Below are positions 19,876-29,198 of a stretch of 64,000 nucleotides of DNA, one piece after another (within the stretch, counting starts at the first letter, position 1; each line of letters opens with the position of its first letter). The translations under genes were made by a program, and so were the position numbers. This DNA comes from Ensifer adhaerens (GTDB lineage: Bacteria > Pseudomonadota > Alphaproteobacteria > Rhizobiales > Rhizobiaceae), in the NCBI RefSeq assembly GCF_013283195.1, contig NZ_JABEKT010000001.1, forward strand, positions 3,111,473 through 3,175,472. Direction: 5' to 3'. The notes below the pieces were generated by a model, which saw only the letters and a program-made list of their open reading frames with translations, ran no database searches and was not told the origin of the DNA.

Positions 19876-21090
19876 ATGGCCAAGAAGAAAGTCGCAATGC
19901 TGACGGCGGGCGGGCTCGCGCCCTGTCTGTCATCCGCCGTTGGCGGCCTGATCGAGCGCTACACCGACATCGCGCCCGACTACGAGCTGGTGGCCTATCG
20001 CTCCGGCTACCAGGGCGTCCTGCTTGGCGACCGCATCGAGATCACCAGGGACATGCGCGAGAACGCGCACATCCTCCACCGCCACGGCGGTTCGCCGATC
20101 GGCAACAGCCGCGTCAAGCTCACCAATGCTGCCGACTGCGTCAAGCGCGGCCTGGTCAAGGAAGGTGAAAACCCGTTGCGCGTCGCCGCCGAACGGCTTG
20201 CCGCCGACGGCATCTCTATCCTGCACACGATCGGTGGTGACGATACCAACACCACCGCCGCAGACCTTGCCGCCTATCTTGGCGCCAACGGCTACAACCT
20301 GACGGTCGTCGGTCTGCCGAAGACGGTCGACAACGACGTGGTGCCTATCCGCCAGACGCTCGGCGCCTGGACGGCCGCCGAATACGGCGCCCGCTTCTTC
20401 GATCATGTCAGCAACGAACAGAGTGCCGCCCCGCGCACGCTCGTCGTCCATGAAGTCATGGGCCGCCACTGCGGCTGGCTGACGGCAGCAACCGCGCGCT
20501 CCTACGTCCAGATGACCGAGGACAAGCAGTTCGTCGACGGCTTCATGATGAACAGGCAGCTGAAGAACATCGACGGTCTCTACCTGCCCGAGATCAAGTT
20601 CGACCTTGAGGCAGAAGCCGAGCGCCTGCGCGGTGTCATGAACCGTTCGGGCTTTGTCACGCTGTTCGTCAGCGAAGGCGCCTGCCTCGACGCGATCGTC
20701 GCCGAGCGGGAAGCCGCCGGCGAAACCGTCAAGCGGGATGCCTTCGGCCACGTGAAGATCGACACCATCAATGTCGGCAACTGGTTCACCAAGCAGTTTG
20801 CCGCCCTTCTCGGCGCCGAACGCTCCATGGTGCAGAAGTCGGGCTATTACGCCCGCTCGGCACCGGCAAACGGCGACGACCTGCGGCTGATCCAGAGCAT
20901 GGTCGATCTCGCCGTCGAAAGCGCGCTCAACAAGGTCTCCGGCGTTACCGGCCACGACGAGGACCAGGCAGGCAAGCTCAGAACCATCGAGTTCCCGCGC
21001 ATCAAGGGCGGCAAGCACTTCGACACCTCGACCAAGTGGTTCGGCGACGTCATGGACGTCATCGGCCAGAAGTGGCAGGCGGAAGACTAG
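19876..21090 (+). CDS. pfp: Diphosphate--fructose-6-phosphate 1-phosphotransferase
   Basis: This PFK-family enzyme (404 residues) probably uses pyrophosphate to interconvert fructose 6-phosphate and fructose 1,6-bisphosphate. The start ATG at 19876 follows GAGGAGGAAAC. The PFK fold shows TAGGLAPCLSSAV at the nucleotide/PPi site, TIGGDDTNTTA, the catalytic PKTVDNDV loop and VHEVMGRHCGWLT. GGDDTN, where ATP enzymes have GGDGS, and the lysine in PKTVDND are the usual signs of PPi dependence. Its stop codon TAG lies within the left end of a palindromic repeat. Confidence 0.9.
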   Translation: MAKKKVAMLTAGGLAPCLSSAVGGLIERYTDIAPDYELVAYRSGYQGVLLGDRIEITRDMRENAHILHRHGGSPIGNSRVKLTNAADCVKRGLVKEGENPLRVAAERLAADGISILHTIGGDDTNTTAADLAAYLGANGYNLTVVGLPKTVDNDVVPIRQTLGAWTAAEYGARFFDHVSNEQSAAPRTLVVHEVMGRHCGWLTAATARSYVQMTEDKQFVDGFMMNRQLKNIDGLYLPEIKFDLEAEAERLRGVMNRSGFVTLFVSEGACLDAIVAEREAAGETVKRDAFGHVKIDTINVGNWFTKQFAALLGAERSMVQKSGYYARSAPANGDDLRLIQSMVDLAVESALNKVSGVTGHDEDQAGKLRTIEFPRIKGGKHFDTSTKWFGDVMDVIGQKWQAED

Positions 21091-21193
21091 AGCATCCTGC
21101 CTTCAAGTGGGATCACTTGAGGGCAGAAAGTTGCTCTAGAATTAAAGTGCTGGAGCGTCCTTTGTGCGTTCATATGAACGCACGGCGCTCTAG
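21088..21193. repeat. Composite palindromic repeat at the end of pfp
   Basis: Two hairpins in tandem. The first runs from TAGAGC at 21088, which contains the pfp stop codon, to GCTCTA ending at 21138, with TCAAGTG/CACTTGA arms. The second is centred on a perfect 20-bp palindrome at 21164-21183 and ends in GCTCTAG. A diverged copy of the second unit occurs at 36261-36310, so this is a dispersed family. It resembles rhizobial intergenic mosaic repeats in style. Confidence 0.7.
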
Positions 21194-21201
21194 GAACGAA
21201 G

Positions 21202-21230
21202 CGCCCGAAGCTGACCATCGGCTTCGGGCG
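21202..21230 (+). terminator. Hairpin downstream of pfp
   Basis: CGCCCGAAGC and GCTTCGGGCG form a 10-bp stem with a 9-nt loop about 110 bp after pfp and before the LysE-family gene. The following bases are only weakly T-rich, so termination is plausible but not certain. Confidence 0.4.
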
Positions 21231-21339
21231 ACTGCCTATTGGCAAGCCGAGCCCCTCGATTGGCAGTTGACGGTTCCGCGCCTTGGTGGCTCCCTCCAGA
21301 GATCAGTCTCGGAAAGCCCTCAAGCGCGGAGCCTTTTTC

Positions 21340-21975
21340 ATGTCGTTCGAACATTGGTTTGCCTTTGCCGCCGCCTCGGCGGTGCTGCTCGCCATCCCCG
21401 GCCCGACCATATTGCTCGTCATCTCCTATGCGCTCGGTCACGGCCGCAAGACGGCGGGCGCGACCGTTGCCGGGGTCGCGCTCGGCGATTTTACCGCCAT
21501 GACCGCGTCGATGCTCGGCCTCGGCGCGCTGCTTGCCACCTCGGCTGCGATCTTCACCGTATTGAAGTGGGTGGGGGCCGCCTATCTCGTCTGGCTCGGC
21601 ATCCAGCTCTGGCGGGCACCGGTCGCCGGAAATTACGGCGCCGATGGCGAGGCGCCTGCCAGGGAACGACCGCTGCGCATCTTCCTGCATGCCTACGCGG
21701 TCACGGCACTCAATCCCAAGAGCATCGTCTTCTTCGTCGCCTTCCTGCCGCAGTTCCTCGATCTGTCGCAGCCGCTCTTTACCCAGATGGCGATTTTCGA
21801 GGTGACGTTCCTGACCCTCGCCATCCTCAATGCCAGCCTTTATGCCGCACTCGCGACCGCCGCCAAGAGCACCATTTCCAAGCCGAATATCCGGCGCATC
21901 GTCAACCGTACAGGCGGTTCGCTGCTCATCGGCGCCGGGCTTCTGACGGCAACCATGAAGCGGGCATCGGCCTGA
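21340..21975 (+). CDS. LysE/RhtB-family amino acid exporter
   Basis: A 211-residue inner-membrane protein with the LysE/RhtB layout. The N-terminal segment carries the family motif AIPGPTILLVISYALGHG, followed by AGATVAGVALGDF, and the third cluster contains ALNPKSIVFFVAFLPQF. About five to six membrane segments are visible. The start is the ATG at 21340 after GGAG; earlier in-frame starts lie in repeat DNA. Members export amino acids or homoserine lactone-like compounds; the substrate here is unknown. It stands alone downstream of the pfp repeat. Confidence 0.85.
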   Translation: MSFEHWFAFAAASAVLLAIPGPTILLVISYALGHGRKTAGATVAGVALGDFTAMTASMLGLGALLATSAAIFTVLKWVGAAYLVWLGIQLWRAPVAGNYGADGEAPARERPLRIFLHAYAVTALNPKSIVFFVAFLPQFLDLSQPLFTQMAIFEVTFLTLAILNASLYAALATAAKSTISKPNIRRIVNRTGGSLLIGAGLLTATMKRASA

Positions 21976-22091
21976 AATTCGCCCCTGCGCTTGCTGCCGG
22001 CCGCCCCATGGGTTAATGGAGATTCACGCATGGCGGCTGGCAGCCGTTGATTTGCAGGGGCTGCGGGGCCCAGAAGCACGAAAGTGACAGC

Positions 22092-23084
22092 ATGGCGAAA
22101 TTCCGTATTTCCCTTTCAAAACAGACGTTTGGCGTGGCAGCTATTCTGTCGGCGACACTCGTCTCGGGGTGCTCCACTGTCGAGCATACCTCGGTGGAAG
22201 AGCTTACGGCCGTGCAGACGGTCACCCCGCTGGCAAAGCCCGGCACGGAAATGACGGCCTATGCCCTGCCGACGCCCGATGGCGCGGCAACCGCGGCGGC
22301 CGCCGCCCTGTCGGCACAGACGGCCGGCATGGCAACCACCTATCCCGTCGGCACCGACCTCGCGCAGGCTGCCGGTCCGGCACCGGCAGTCGTGGCCGTC
22401 CCCGGCAGCAAGCCGGGTGAAGCCCAGGTTGTCGCCATGGCGACGCCGGTAGCAGCTTCGGCCGATGCCGCGGCATTGCCGGAAACCGCATCTGCCCTTG
22501 TCACACCGAAGACGAGCCGCGTTCAGGATCTTCCCGTTTCGACCCTTGCGGTTGCTGCTGCGATGGAATCGGACTTCGACACCGGCGAGCCCGTCGGCCT
22601 CGAAACGCTCGTTGCCAACCGCATGATCGTTCCGACCGAAAAGCCGAAGATGGGTGTGATCGGTTCGAGCGTCGCCGCCGTTGCGAGCGTCATTCCCGAA
22701 TCGCTGAAGCTGACCAACGCGCCGTCCAGCTCGCGTCCGGACCTGGACAAGCTCATCAAGCACTACGCCGATCTCAACGACATTCCGGTCGAGCTTGTGC
22801 ACCGCGTCGTCAAGCGCGAGAGCAACTACAATCCGCGCGCCTACAGCAAGGGCAATTACGGCCTGATGCAGATCCGCTACAACACCGCCAAGGGGCTCGG
22901 CTACGAAGGCCCGGCCGAGGGCCTGTTCGATGCGGAAACCAACCTGATGTATGCGACGAAGTACCTGCACGGCGCCTGGATGGTTGCCGACAACAAGCAC
23001 GACGGCGCGGTCAAGCTCTATGCCAGCGGCTATTACTACCATGCCAAGCGCAAAGGCCTGCTCGACGACTTGGGCATGAAGTAA
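22092..23084 (+). CDS. Lipoprotein lytic transglycosylase with a long Ala/Pro-rich linker
   Basis: A 330-residue envelope protein. The signal peptide ends in a lipobox, ATLVSGC, with the lipidated Cys near residue 27. A low-complexity Ala/Thr/Val-rich linker of about 190 residues precedes a C-terminal SLT domain (about residues 235-330). The catalytic Glu is in VVKRESNYNPRAYSKGNYGL, followed by MQIRYNTAKGLGYEG. The linker could span the periplasm and place the catalytic domain in the wall. Start ATG at 22092; the ribosome binding site is weak. Confidence 0.85.
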   Translation: MAKFRISLSKQTFGVAAILSATLVSGCSTVEHTSVEELTAVQTVTPLAKPGTEMTAYALPTPDGAATAAAAALSAQTAGMATTYPVGTDLAQAAGPAPAVVAVPGSKPGEAQVVAMATPVAASADAAALPETASALVTPKTSRVQDLPVSTLAVAAAMESDFDTGEPVGLETLVANRMIVPTEKPKMGVIGSSVAAVASVIPESLKLTNAPSSSRPDLDKLIKHYADLNDIPVELVHRVVKRESNYNPRAYSKGNYGLMQIRYNTAKGLGYEGPAEGLFDAETNLMYATKYLHGAWMVADNKHDGAVKLYASGYYYHAKRKGLLDDLGMK

Positions 23085-23123
23085 GCAAGCCCGATCGTTT
23101 CGACAAAAAGTTTCAGGAGGCGC

Positions 23124-24479
23124 TCAATCGAGCGCCTCTATTATTTTGGCGTTGAGCTGCTGCACGTCATAGCCGCCACGCGATGGCGTCAGCCCCAGGC
23201 GCACGACCGCAAGCTTGAGCGACGGCACCAGCATGATCGCCTGCCCGTCATGTCCGAGCATCCAGAAGGCATCCGCCGGAAAGACACCGGTACCGGCGCG
23301 GACCCCGTTCTCCTGAAGCCACACCTGACCCGCGCCATATTCGCCAGCGGAGGCTTTCGTCGGCGTGCGCATGAAGGTTACATAATCCCTCGGTAAGAGC
23401 GCCCTCCCCTTCCAGGTGCCGTCCTGAAGCAGGAACTGCGCGAAACGCGCCCAGTCGCGCGCCGTCGCATACATGTAGGATGAGCCGACAAAGGTGCCGC
23501 TGGCATCGGTCTCGAGCACCGCGCTCGTCATGCCGAGCGGCAGGAACAGGGCATCGCGCGGATAGGCGAGTGCAGCGGCAGGATCGTCGAAGCTCCGCAT
23601 CCACAGCCGCGACAACAGCGTGCTGGTGCCGCTCGAATAGCTGAAGGTCGATCCGGGCTCGGGTGTCGCCGGTTTGCCCGCGGCAAATCCGGCCATATCC
23701 CGTTCGAGATAGAGCATGCGCGTCACGTCGCTGACATTGCCATAGCCCTCGTTGAATTCCAGGCCGCTCTCCATGCCCATCAGGTCGGCAAGCCGGATCT
23801 TGGCGCGCGCATCGCCGCTCCACTCCGGCAGGAGGCCCGCGCGCGTCAAATCCATGCGCCCCTCGGCGACGCGCATGCCGATCAGCGCTGATGTCACCGA
23901 TTTGGTCATCGACCAGCCGAGAAGCGGCGTCGAGCGATCGAAGCCCGCGGCATAGGTCTCGGCAATCAGATGTCCATCGCGCACCACCGCGACCGCACGC
24001 ACGCCGGGACCGGCGAGATTGGCATCCTCGATCAACGCCTGAACGGCCGGGTCGATATCGGCCTTGTCGCCGTCCGGCCAGGAGATGTCGGCAGACCGTG
24101 CGATATCAGGGACAGGCGGATCTGCGGTCGCCACAGGGGCCGCGAGATCGTCTGCGTCGACGTTGGCGCAACCAAGCCCCGGGCGGTAGGCGGCAAGCGC
24201 CGGTGCGGCAAAGCCAAAGATGCGGGCAGAGACCAACTGCTTGTCGCGGTCCACCGAGACGGTGATGAACTTCAGCAGCGGATGGCCCGGCGCCTGCACG
24301 TCGTCGGCCAGCACCGCCTGTCCGTCACGTCCGGCGATGAAGACATTCGAGCAGACGATCTTGGCGGCGTATCCATCGCCGACCTTCAGCAATTCCGGCG
24401 GCGCCATGGCCAGCCATCCGCCGACGCCGGCAATGGCGACCACAACCGCGGTCCCAACAGTCTTCAATAGGCGTGCCAT
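23124..24479 (-). CDS. Serine hydrolase of the beta-lactamase/class C family
   Basis: A 451-residue protein with an N-terminal membrane anchor or signal (residues 7-24) and a PBP-like serine hydrolase domain. The active-site SxxK lies in LGWSMTKSVTSALIG, and the expected Tyr motif is probably FSYSSGTS. The arrangement resembles 6-aminohexanoate-oligomer hydrolases and EstB-type esterases more than true beta-lactamases, so the substrate is open. The start ATG at 24479 follows GGGAGGATGCG. It is convergent with the preceding transglycosylase gene and about 40 bp from it. Confidence 0.78.
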   Translation of the reverse strand: MARLLKTVGTAVVVAIAGVGGWLAMAPPELLKVGDGYAAKIVCSNVFIAGRDGQAVLADDVQAPGHPLLKFITVSVDRDKQLVSARIFGFAAPALAAYRPGLGCANVDADDLAAPVATADPPVPDIARSADISWPDGDKADIDPAVQALIEDANLAGPGVRAVAVVRDGHLIAETYAAGFDRSTPLLGWSMTKSVTSALIGMRVAEGRMDLTRAGLLPEWSGDARAKIRLADLMGMESGLEFNEGYGNVSDVTRMLYLERDMAGFAAGKPATPEPGSTFSYSSGTSTLLSRLWMRSFDDPAAALAYPRDALFLPLGMTSAVLETDASGTFVGSSYMYATARDWARFAQFLLQDGTWKGRALLPRDYVTFMRTPTKASAGEYGAGQVWLQENGVRAGTGVFPADAFWMLGHDGQAIMLVPSLKLAVVRLGLTPSRGGYDVQQLNAKIIEALD

Positions 24480-24570
24480 CGCATCCTCCCGTCTGACGCG
24501 AGAGAGAAGCAGCATTTGACCGAAAGGAAAAGCCCTTGCGTCGTGCTTCGGATTGTTGGCTGCCGTCCGG

Positions 24571-26133
24571 CTATGCCAGCTGGCGGGCGTCGCCGTCGCC
24601 GGCACCATGCAACAGCGGCGGAAGATCCCGTGCCGGCAAGGCCGGTGATATCCATGGACCCCAGGCCTCCACCGCGCCTGCGGTGCGGGCGCAATCCATT
24701 TCGCTTTCCCTGGCGATGCCGCGTACCGCCATCGGCAGCCGCAGAACCTGCCCCATCTTGACCAGGCAGGCGAGCAGGGCGACGCTACGTTCGCTGCCAT
24801 GGATGTCGCGGATCGCCGGCAGGTCCACCGTCAGTTGGTCCGGCTGAAGTTCGCCGACAAGGTTGAGCGGCAGCGAGGCCGCAGCGCCGCCGCTCAGCGC
24901 CACGCGCACCCCGAGCGCGCGCAGGCCATGCAGGTTTTCGCCGATCAACGCCATGTCACCGGTCGACAGCGCTTCCGACACCTCGATCGTCAGCCGGCCG
25001 GGCGCCAGCCCGGCCTCATCCAGACATGTCTTCACATGACTGAGGAAATCGCGATCTCGCAGTTGCAGCGCGAAGGGTGCCACCGTCAGACCCACTGGAG
25101 ACGGCCAGTTCGCCGCCTGCCGGCAAGACTGCCGCAACGCCCAGTTGCCGACCGTCAACGCAAGTGTTCCCTGCTCCAACGGTTCAGCAAAGGCTTCGGT
25201 GCCGATGATGCCGCGGATCGGGTGCGACCAGCGCAGCAAGACTTCGAAGCCCCGGATGACGCCGCTCGCAGTGCCGGCGATCGGCATGTATTCCAGGAAA
25301 AACTCCCGCTGGGAGACGGCACGGGCAAGGTCGCGCTCGGCCTCGGCGCGCATTTCGGCGGCTTGCGCGAGATGCGGCGCATAGAAGACGTGGCTGTTGC
25401 CACGCATTTCCTTGGCTTCGTAAAGCGCCAGATCCGCCCGTTTCAAGACCGCGCCGGTCGACAGATCGCCCTGTTCCAGGAACGTGACGCCGATGCTGCA
25501 ACCAGAAGCCGCCTGACCATCGACCAGATCGAAGGGCGCGTCGAACAACGCCTTCACCCGGCCGGCAAGGGTTGCGACCTCGGCATCCGACGGAGAACCC
25601 GGACCAAGCAGTACGAACTCGTCGCCACCGAGGCGATAGACCGTCGCCTCGCCGGCGAAGGCTCGCCTCAGCCGCAGGCCGATACCGCTCAGCAGCCGGT
25701 CGCCCGCATCATGGCCCATGGTGTCGTTGACCGCCTTGAACCGGTCGAGATCGATCAGCAGCAGCGGCCGGCGCTCGAACGGCGCACCATCAGAGCGCAG
25801 AGCGCGCAACACGTCTGCCTCCAGTGCGGAGCGGTTTTCAAGCCCGGTCAACCGATCGCGATGAACCTCGTTGCGCAGCCGCCGCTCGGCGCGGCGCGCG
25901 GCCTTGAGCTCGCGTTCCAGCCGTCGTGAATAGGACCAGCGGTAGAAGGAGGCTCCAGCGACGAAGGGCATGACGCCCGCCGCGAGCGCTCCGGAAAAGT
26001 TCCAATGGGTGAAGGATCCATCCGAAAAAAACGTTTCCGTGGTCAACCAGATCGCCGGAAACAAAGCCCCCAATGCCGTGCCGGCAGCTGCAAATCGCTG
26101 CTCGGGCTTCGGCAGAAACGTTCTTAACATCAT
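24571..26133 (-). CDS. GGDEF protein with a degenerate EAL domain
   Basis: A 520-residue membrane-linked signalling protein. Two hydrophobic segments (about 13-31 and 46-63) and a short coiled linker precede a GGDEF domain with intact RLGGDEFVLL at 168-177, so it should make cyclic di-GMP. The inhibitory RxxD site is absent. The C-terminal EAL-like domain has EVL for EAL at 297-299, ALSGGAAAS instead of the ALDDFGTGYSS loop at 412-420, and Thr for the catalytic Lys. It is therefore unlikely to hydrolyse cyclic di-GMP. Divergent from btaA. Confidence 0.85.
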   Translation of the reverse strand: MMLRTFLPKPEQRFAAAGTALGALFPAIWLTTETFFSDGSFTHWNFSGALAAGVMPFVAGASFYRWSYSRRLERELKAARRAERRLRNEVHRDRLTGLENRSALEADVLRALRSDGAPFERRPLLLIDLDRFKAVNDTMGHDAGDRLLSGIGLRLRRAFAGEATVYRLGGDEFVLLGPGSPSDAEVATLAGRVKALFDAPFDLVDGQAASGCSIGVTFLEQGDLSTGAVLKRADLALYEAKEMRGNSHVFYAPHLAQAAEMRAEAERDLARAVSQREFFLEYMPIAGTASGVIRGFEVLLRWSHPIRGIIGTEAFAEPLEQGTLALTVGNWALRQSCRQAANWPSPVGLTVAPFALQLRDRDFLSHVKTCLDEAGLAPGRLTIEVSEALSTGDMALIGENLHGLRALGVRVALSGGAAASLPLNLVGELQPDQLTVDLPAIRDIHGSERSVALLACLVKMGQVLRLPMAVRGIARESEMDCARTAGAVEAWGPWISPALPARDLPPLLHGAGDGDARQLA

Positions 26134-26233
26134 GTCGACGCCCCCCGAATATGAGAAGGAGCTAGCACGCCAGGGTTTAATGAATTCTTATGGGTGAAAA
26201 ATCGTAGTCAGCTATTTTTGTGCAGTGCGGGAG

Positions 26234-26252
26234 CTGTGAAAAACCCCGTCAT
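26234..26252 (+). promoter_or_regulatory. Weak candidate Pho box upstream of btaA
   Basis: CTGTGAA and CCGTCAT stand 12 bp apart, resembling two imperfect copies of the Pho-box heptamer CTGTCAT (normal period 11 bp). In Sinorhizobium the btaAB genes are known to respond to phosphate starvation through PhoB, which is the main reason to list it. The match is imperfect and the period is off by one. Confidence 0.25.
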
Positions 26253-26310
26253 CAAAGTGTAGCGGAGTCACTTTAGAAGCGGCTAAGTTTCAACTGGATG
26301 AGCGGCAGAG

Positions 26311-27561
26311 ATGACCGAACTTGCCCCTGATGTCGGCTTTGGCAGAAACAATCCGAAGCTGAAAAACGCCCTCCTGCAACACAAGACCTTCTCGCTTGCT
26401 GGCCTCTCCGAGCGCCTGTTCGGCCTGCTCTTCTCCGGCCTCGTCTATCCGCAGATCTGGGAAGACCCTATCGTCGACATGGAAGCCATGCAGCTTCGCC
26501 CGGGGCACCGCATCGTCACCATTGGCTCCGGCGGTTGCAACATGCTGACCTATCTCTCGGCCGGCCCCAGCCGCATCGACGTCGTCGATCTCAACCCACA
26601 CCACATCGCGCTCAACCGATTGAAGCTTGCCGCCTTCCGCCACCTGCCTGGTCATAAGGACGTCGTGCGGTTCCTGGCGACGCAGGGCACCCAATCGAAC
26701 GTCCAGGCATTCGATCTGTTCATCGCCCCGAAGGTCGACCAGGCGACCCGAAGCTACTGGAACGGCCGCAGCGTCAGCGGGCGTCGACGCATCGGCGTCT
26801 TCGGGCGCAACATCTATCGCACCGGCCTGCTCGGCCGCTTCATCGCTGCCAGCCACATCCTGGCACGTCTGCACGGTGTCAACCCGGAAGAGTTCGTCCA
26901 GGCACGCTCCATGCGCGAGCAGCGCCAGTTTTTCGATACACGGCTGGCGCCTTTGTTCGAGCGTCCGTTTATCCGCTGGATCACCAGCCAGAAAAGCTCG
27001 CTGTTCGGCCTTGGCATCCCGCCGCAGCAATTCGACGAACTGGCAAGCCTCAGCGCCGACAAGTCGCTGGCCGCCGTGCTTCGCCATCGCCTTGAAAAGC
27101 TGACGTGCCATTTTCCGCTCAGGGAAAACTACTTCGCCTGGCAGGCCTTCGCGAGACGCTATCCCCTGCCGCATGAGGGCGACCTTCCGGCCTACCTGCA
27201 CACCGATAACTATGAGACGATCCGCAACCGCGCCGAGGACGTTCAGGTCCATCATGCCAGCTTCACCGAACTTCTGGCGAAGAAGCCGGCCGCATCGGTC
27301 GACCGCTACGTCCTGCTCGACGCGCAGGACTGGATGAACGACCAGCAGTTGAACGACCTGTGGACCGAGATCACCCGCACCGCTGCTGCAGACGCGACCG
27401 TCATCTTCCGCACTGCTGCCGAAGACAGCATCCTCACCGGCCGTCTCTCGCCGGCACTGATGGAGCAGTGGCACTATGATGCCGAGACATCGCTGAAGCT
27501 CGGCAACGCCGATCGCTCGGCCATCTATGGCGGCTTCCACATCTACAGGAAGAAGGCATGA
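26311..27561 (+). CDS. btaA: SAM:diacylglycerol 3-amino-3-carboxypropyltransferase BtaA
   Basis: BtaA moves the 3-amino-3-carboxypropyl group of SAM to diacylglycerol, making diacylglyceryl-homoserine, the first step to the betaine lipid DGTS. The 416-residue protein has a SAM-binding segment, HRIVTIGSGGCNMLTYLSAG (about 66-85), followed by DVVDLNPHH, and the family C-terminal region DRYVLLDAQDWM. It overlaps btaB by ATGA, so both are coupled. In related rhizobia these membrane lipids replace phospholipids under phosphate limitation. Identity rests on recognition of the family and on the partner gene. Confidence 0.9.
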   Translation: MTELAPDVGFGRNNPKLKNALLQHKTFSLAGLSERLFGLLFSGLVYPQIWEDPIVDMEAMQLRPGHRIVTIGSGGCNMLTYLSAGPSRIDVVDLNPHHIALNRLKLAAFRHLPGHKDVVRFLATQGTQSNVQAFDLFIAPKVDQATRSYWNGRSVSGRRRIGVFGRNIYRTGLLGRFIAASHILARLHGVNPEEFVQARSMREQRQFFDTRLAPLFERPFIRWITSQKSSLFGLGIPPQQFDELASLSADKSLAAVLRHRLEKLTCHFPLRENYFAWQAFARRYPLPHEGDLPAYLHTDNYETIRNRAEDVQVHHASFTELLAKKPAASVDRYVLLDAQDWMNDQQLNDLWTEITRTAAADATVIFRTAAEDSILTGRLSPALMEQWHYDAETSLKLGNADRSAIYGGFHIYRKKA

Positions 27562-28292
27562 GGGAGGTGCACCAGAGCGAGATCAGCCATCAGCGGCGCA
27601 TGGACCACATGTACCGCTACCAGAGGCACGTCTACGATCTGACGCGCAAATACTATCTTTTCGGCCGCGACACGCTGATCCGCGAGCTGAACGTGGAGCC
27701 CGGCGCCTCCGTTCTCGAAGTCGGGTGCGGCACGGGACGCAACCTCGCGCTGATCGGCACATGCTTTCCGCGAGCCCGGCTCTTCGGTCTCGACATCTCC
27801 TCAGAGATGCTCGCCTCGGCCGCAGCCAAGCTCCGCCGCCGCGGCAGATCCCCCGCCATGCTGCGTGTGGCCGACGCGACCAGCTTCGAGCCGCGGTCGT
27901 TCGGCGAAGTCGGCTTCGACCGGATCGTCATCTCCTATTCCCTGTCGATGATACCGGACTGGCAGGGCGCGATCGACGCTTCAATTGCCGCGCTCAAACC
28001 CGGCGGCTCGCTGCATATCGCCGATTTCGGCCAGCAGGAACGGCTGCCGGAAAGCTTCCGTCGCCTGCTGCGCGGCTGGCTCAAACGTTTCCATGTGACG
28101 CCGCGCGAAACGCTGTTCGAGGTGCTGGCAGAGCGCGCCAGGCGCAACGGCGCACAGCTCGAGCGCCGGGCCATCGGTCGTGGTTATGCCTGGCTTGCAG
28201 TCTACCACCGCCCTTCGGCCGCGGCATCCTTGCAGGCAAATCGGGCCGCCGCACTGCTTGACGATCAGAGGGCTGCCGCAATTCCCGCTTGA
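27558..28292 (+). CDS. btaB: Diacylglyceryl-homoserine N-methyltransferase BtaB
   Basis: BtaB uses three SAM molecules to trimethylate diacylglyceryl-homoserine to DGTS. The 244-residue protein is a class I methyltransferase: motif I is VLEVGCGTGRNLALIG (about 52-67), followed by LFGLDISSEML and a GGSLHIADFG motif. The first residues HRRMDHMYRYQRHVYDLTRKYY resemble ubiquinone/menaquinone methyltransferases. The ATG lies in the btaA stop codon overlap. The C-terminus is Ala/Arg-rich. Confidence 0.9.
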   Translation: MREVHQSEISHQRRMDHMYRYQRHVYDLTRKYYLFGRDTLIRELNVEPGASVLEVGCGTGRNLALIGTCFPRARLFGLDISSEMLASAAAKLRRRGRSPAMLRVADATSFEPRSFGEVGFDRIVISYSLSMIPDWQGAIDASIAALKPGGSLHIADFGQQERLPESFRRLLRGWLKRFHVTPRETLFEVLAERARRNGAQLERRAIGRGYAWLAVYHRPSAAASLQANRAAALLDDQRAAAIPA

Positions 28293-28412
28293 GCTAACCC
28301 AATTTTTACGATGATATGGTGAAAATGAGGTTCACGCCTCGCTGGGGGACATCACCATCATGGAAGCCATCGTGTGAGGCAGGATCGTCGATCGTTTCGA
28401 AACAGGACCTCC

Positions 28413-29198
28413 ATGCGCCGGCTTCTCCTGGCACTGCTGCCTATCGCCACCCTCCTTTCCGCCTGTTCGTCGACCGACTACGATCTGATGCAGACCGCAT
28501 CGATCCCGCCGCGTTTCAACGATACCGATCCGCAGGATTTCGGCGACCGCACACCTCAGCATCACAATATCCACGGCATCGACATCTCCAAATGGAATGG
28601 CGATATCGACTGGATGAAGGTGAAAAACTCCGGCGTCTCCTTTGCCTTCATCAAGGCGACGGAGGGCAAGGACCGGGTCGACACGCGCTTCAACGAATAT
28701 TGGCAGCGCGCCCGCGCCGCCGGCATTCCCTATGCGCCCTATCACTTCTACTATTTCTGCTCGACGGCGGACGCCCAGGCCGACTGGTTCATCGCCAATG
28801 TGCCAAAGAGCGCCGTCTATCTGCCGCCGGTTCTTGACGTCGAGTGGAACGGCGAATCCAAGACCTGCCGCACCCGCCCCTCGCCGGACGAAGTCCGCGT
28901 CGAGATGAAGCGCTTCATGGACCGGCTCGAAGCCCATTACGGCAAGCGACCGATCATCTACACCTCGGTCGACTTCCACCGCGACAATCTCGTCGACCAG
29001 TTCAAGGAACACCACTTCTGGGTCCGCTCCGTCGCCAAGCATCCGGGCGAAGTCTATGTCGAGCGCCGCTGGGCCTTCTGGCAATATACCAGCACCGGCG
29101 TGATACCAGGCATCGACGGCGCCACCGACATCAATGTCTTTGCCGGCTCGCCAAAGAACTGGAAGAATTGGGTTGCGGCCGTCTCCAAGCCGAAATGA
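28413..29198 (+). CDS. GH25 lysozyme-like lipoprotein
   Basis: A 261-residue lipoprotein. The signal peptide ends in the lipobox TLLSAC at about residues 13-18. The rest is a glycoside hydrolase family 25 muramidase: HGIDISKWNGDIDW with the first conserved Asp near the strand-1 end, FAFIKATEG, PYHFYYF, the catalytic pair PPVLDVEWNG, and WAFWQYTSTG near the end. It should cleave the MurNAc-GlcNAc bond by hydrolysis from an outer-membrane anchored position. The start at 28413 follows AGGA. A separate gene, mltB-like, follows after about 150 bp. Confidence 0.88.
   Translation: MRRLLLALLPIATLLSACSSTDYDLMQTASIPPRFNDTDPQDFGDRTPQHHNIHGIDISKWNGDIDWMKVKNSGVSFAFIKATEGKDRVDTRFNEYWQRARAAGIPYAPYHFYYFCSTADAQADWFIANVPKSAVYLPPVLDVEWNGESKTCRTRPSPDEVRVEMKRFMDRLEAHYGKRPIIYTSVDFHRDNLVDQFKEHHFWVRSVAKHPGEVYVERRWAFWQYTSTGVIPGIDGATDINVFAGSPKNWKNWVAAVSKPK

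Noticed and set aside
21164-21183. Perfect 20-bp palindrome as a regulator-binding site
   Set aside because: A diverged copy at 36281 shows it belongs to a dispersed repeat family.
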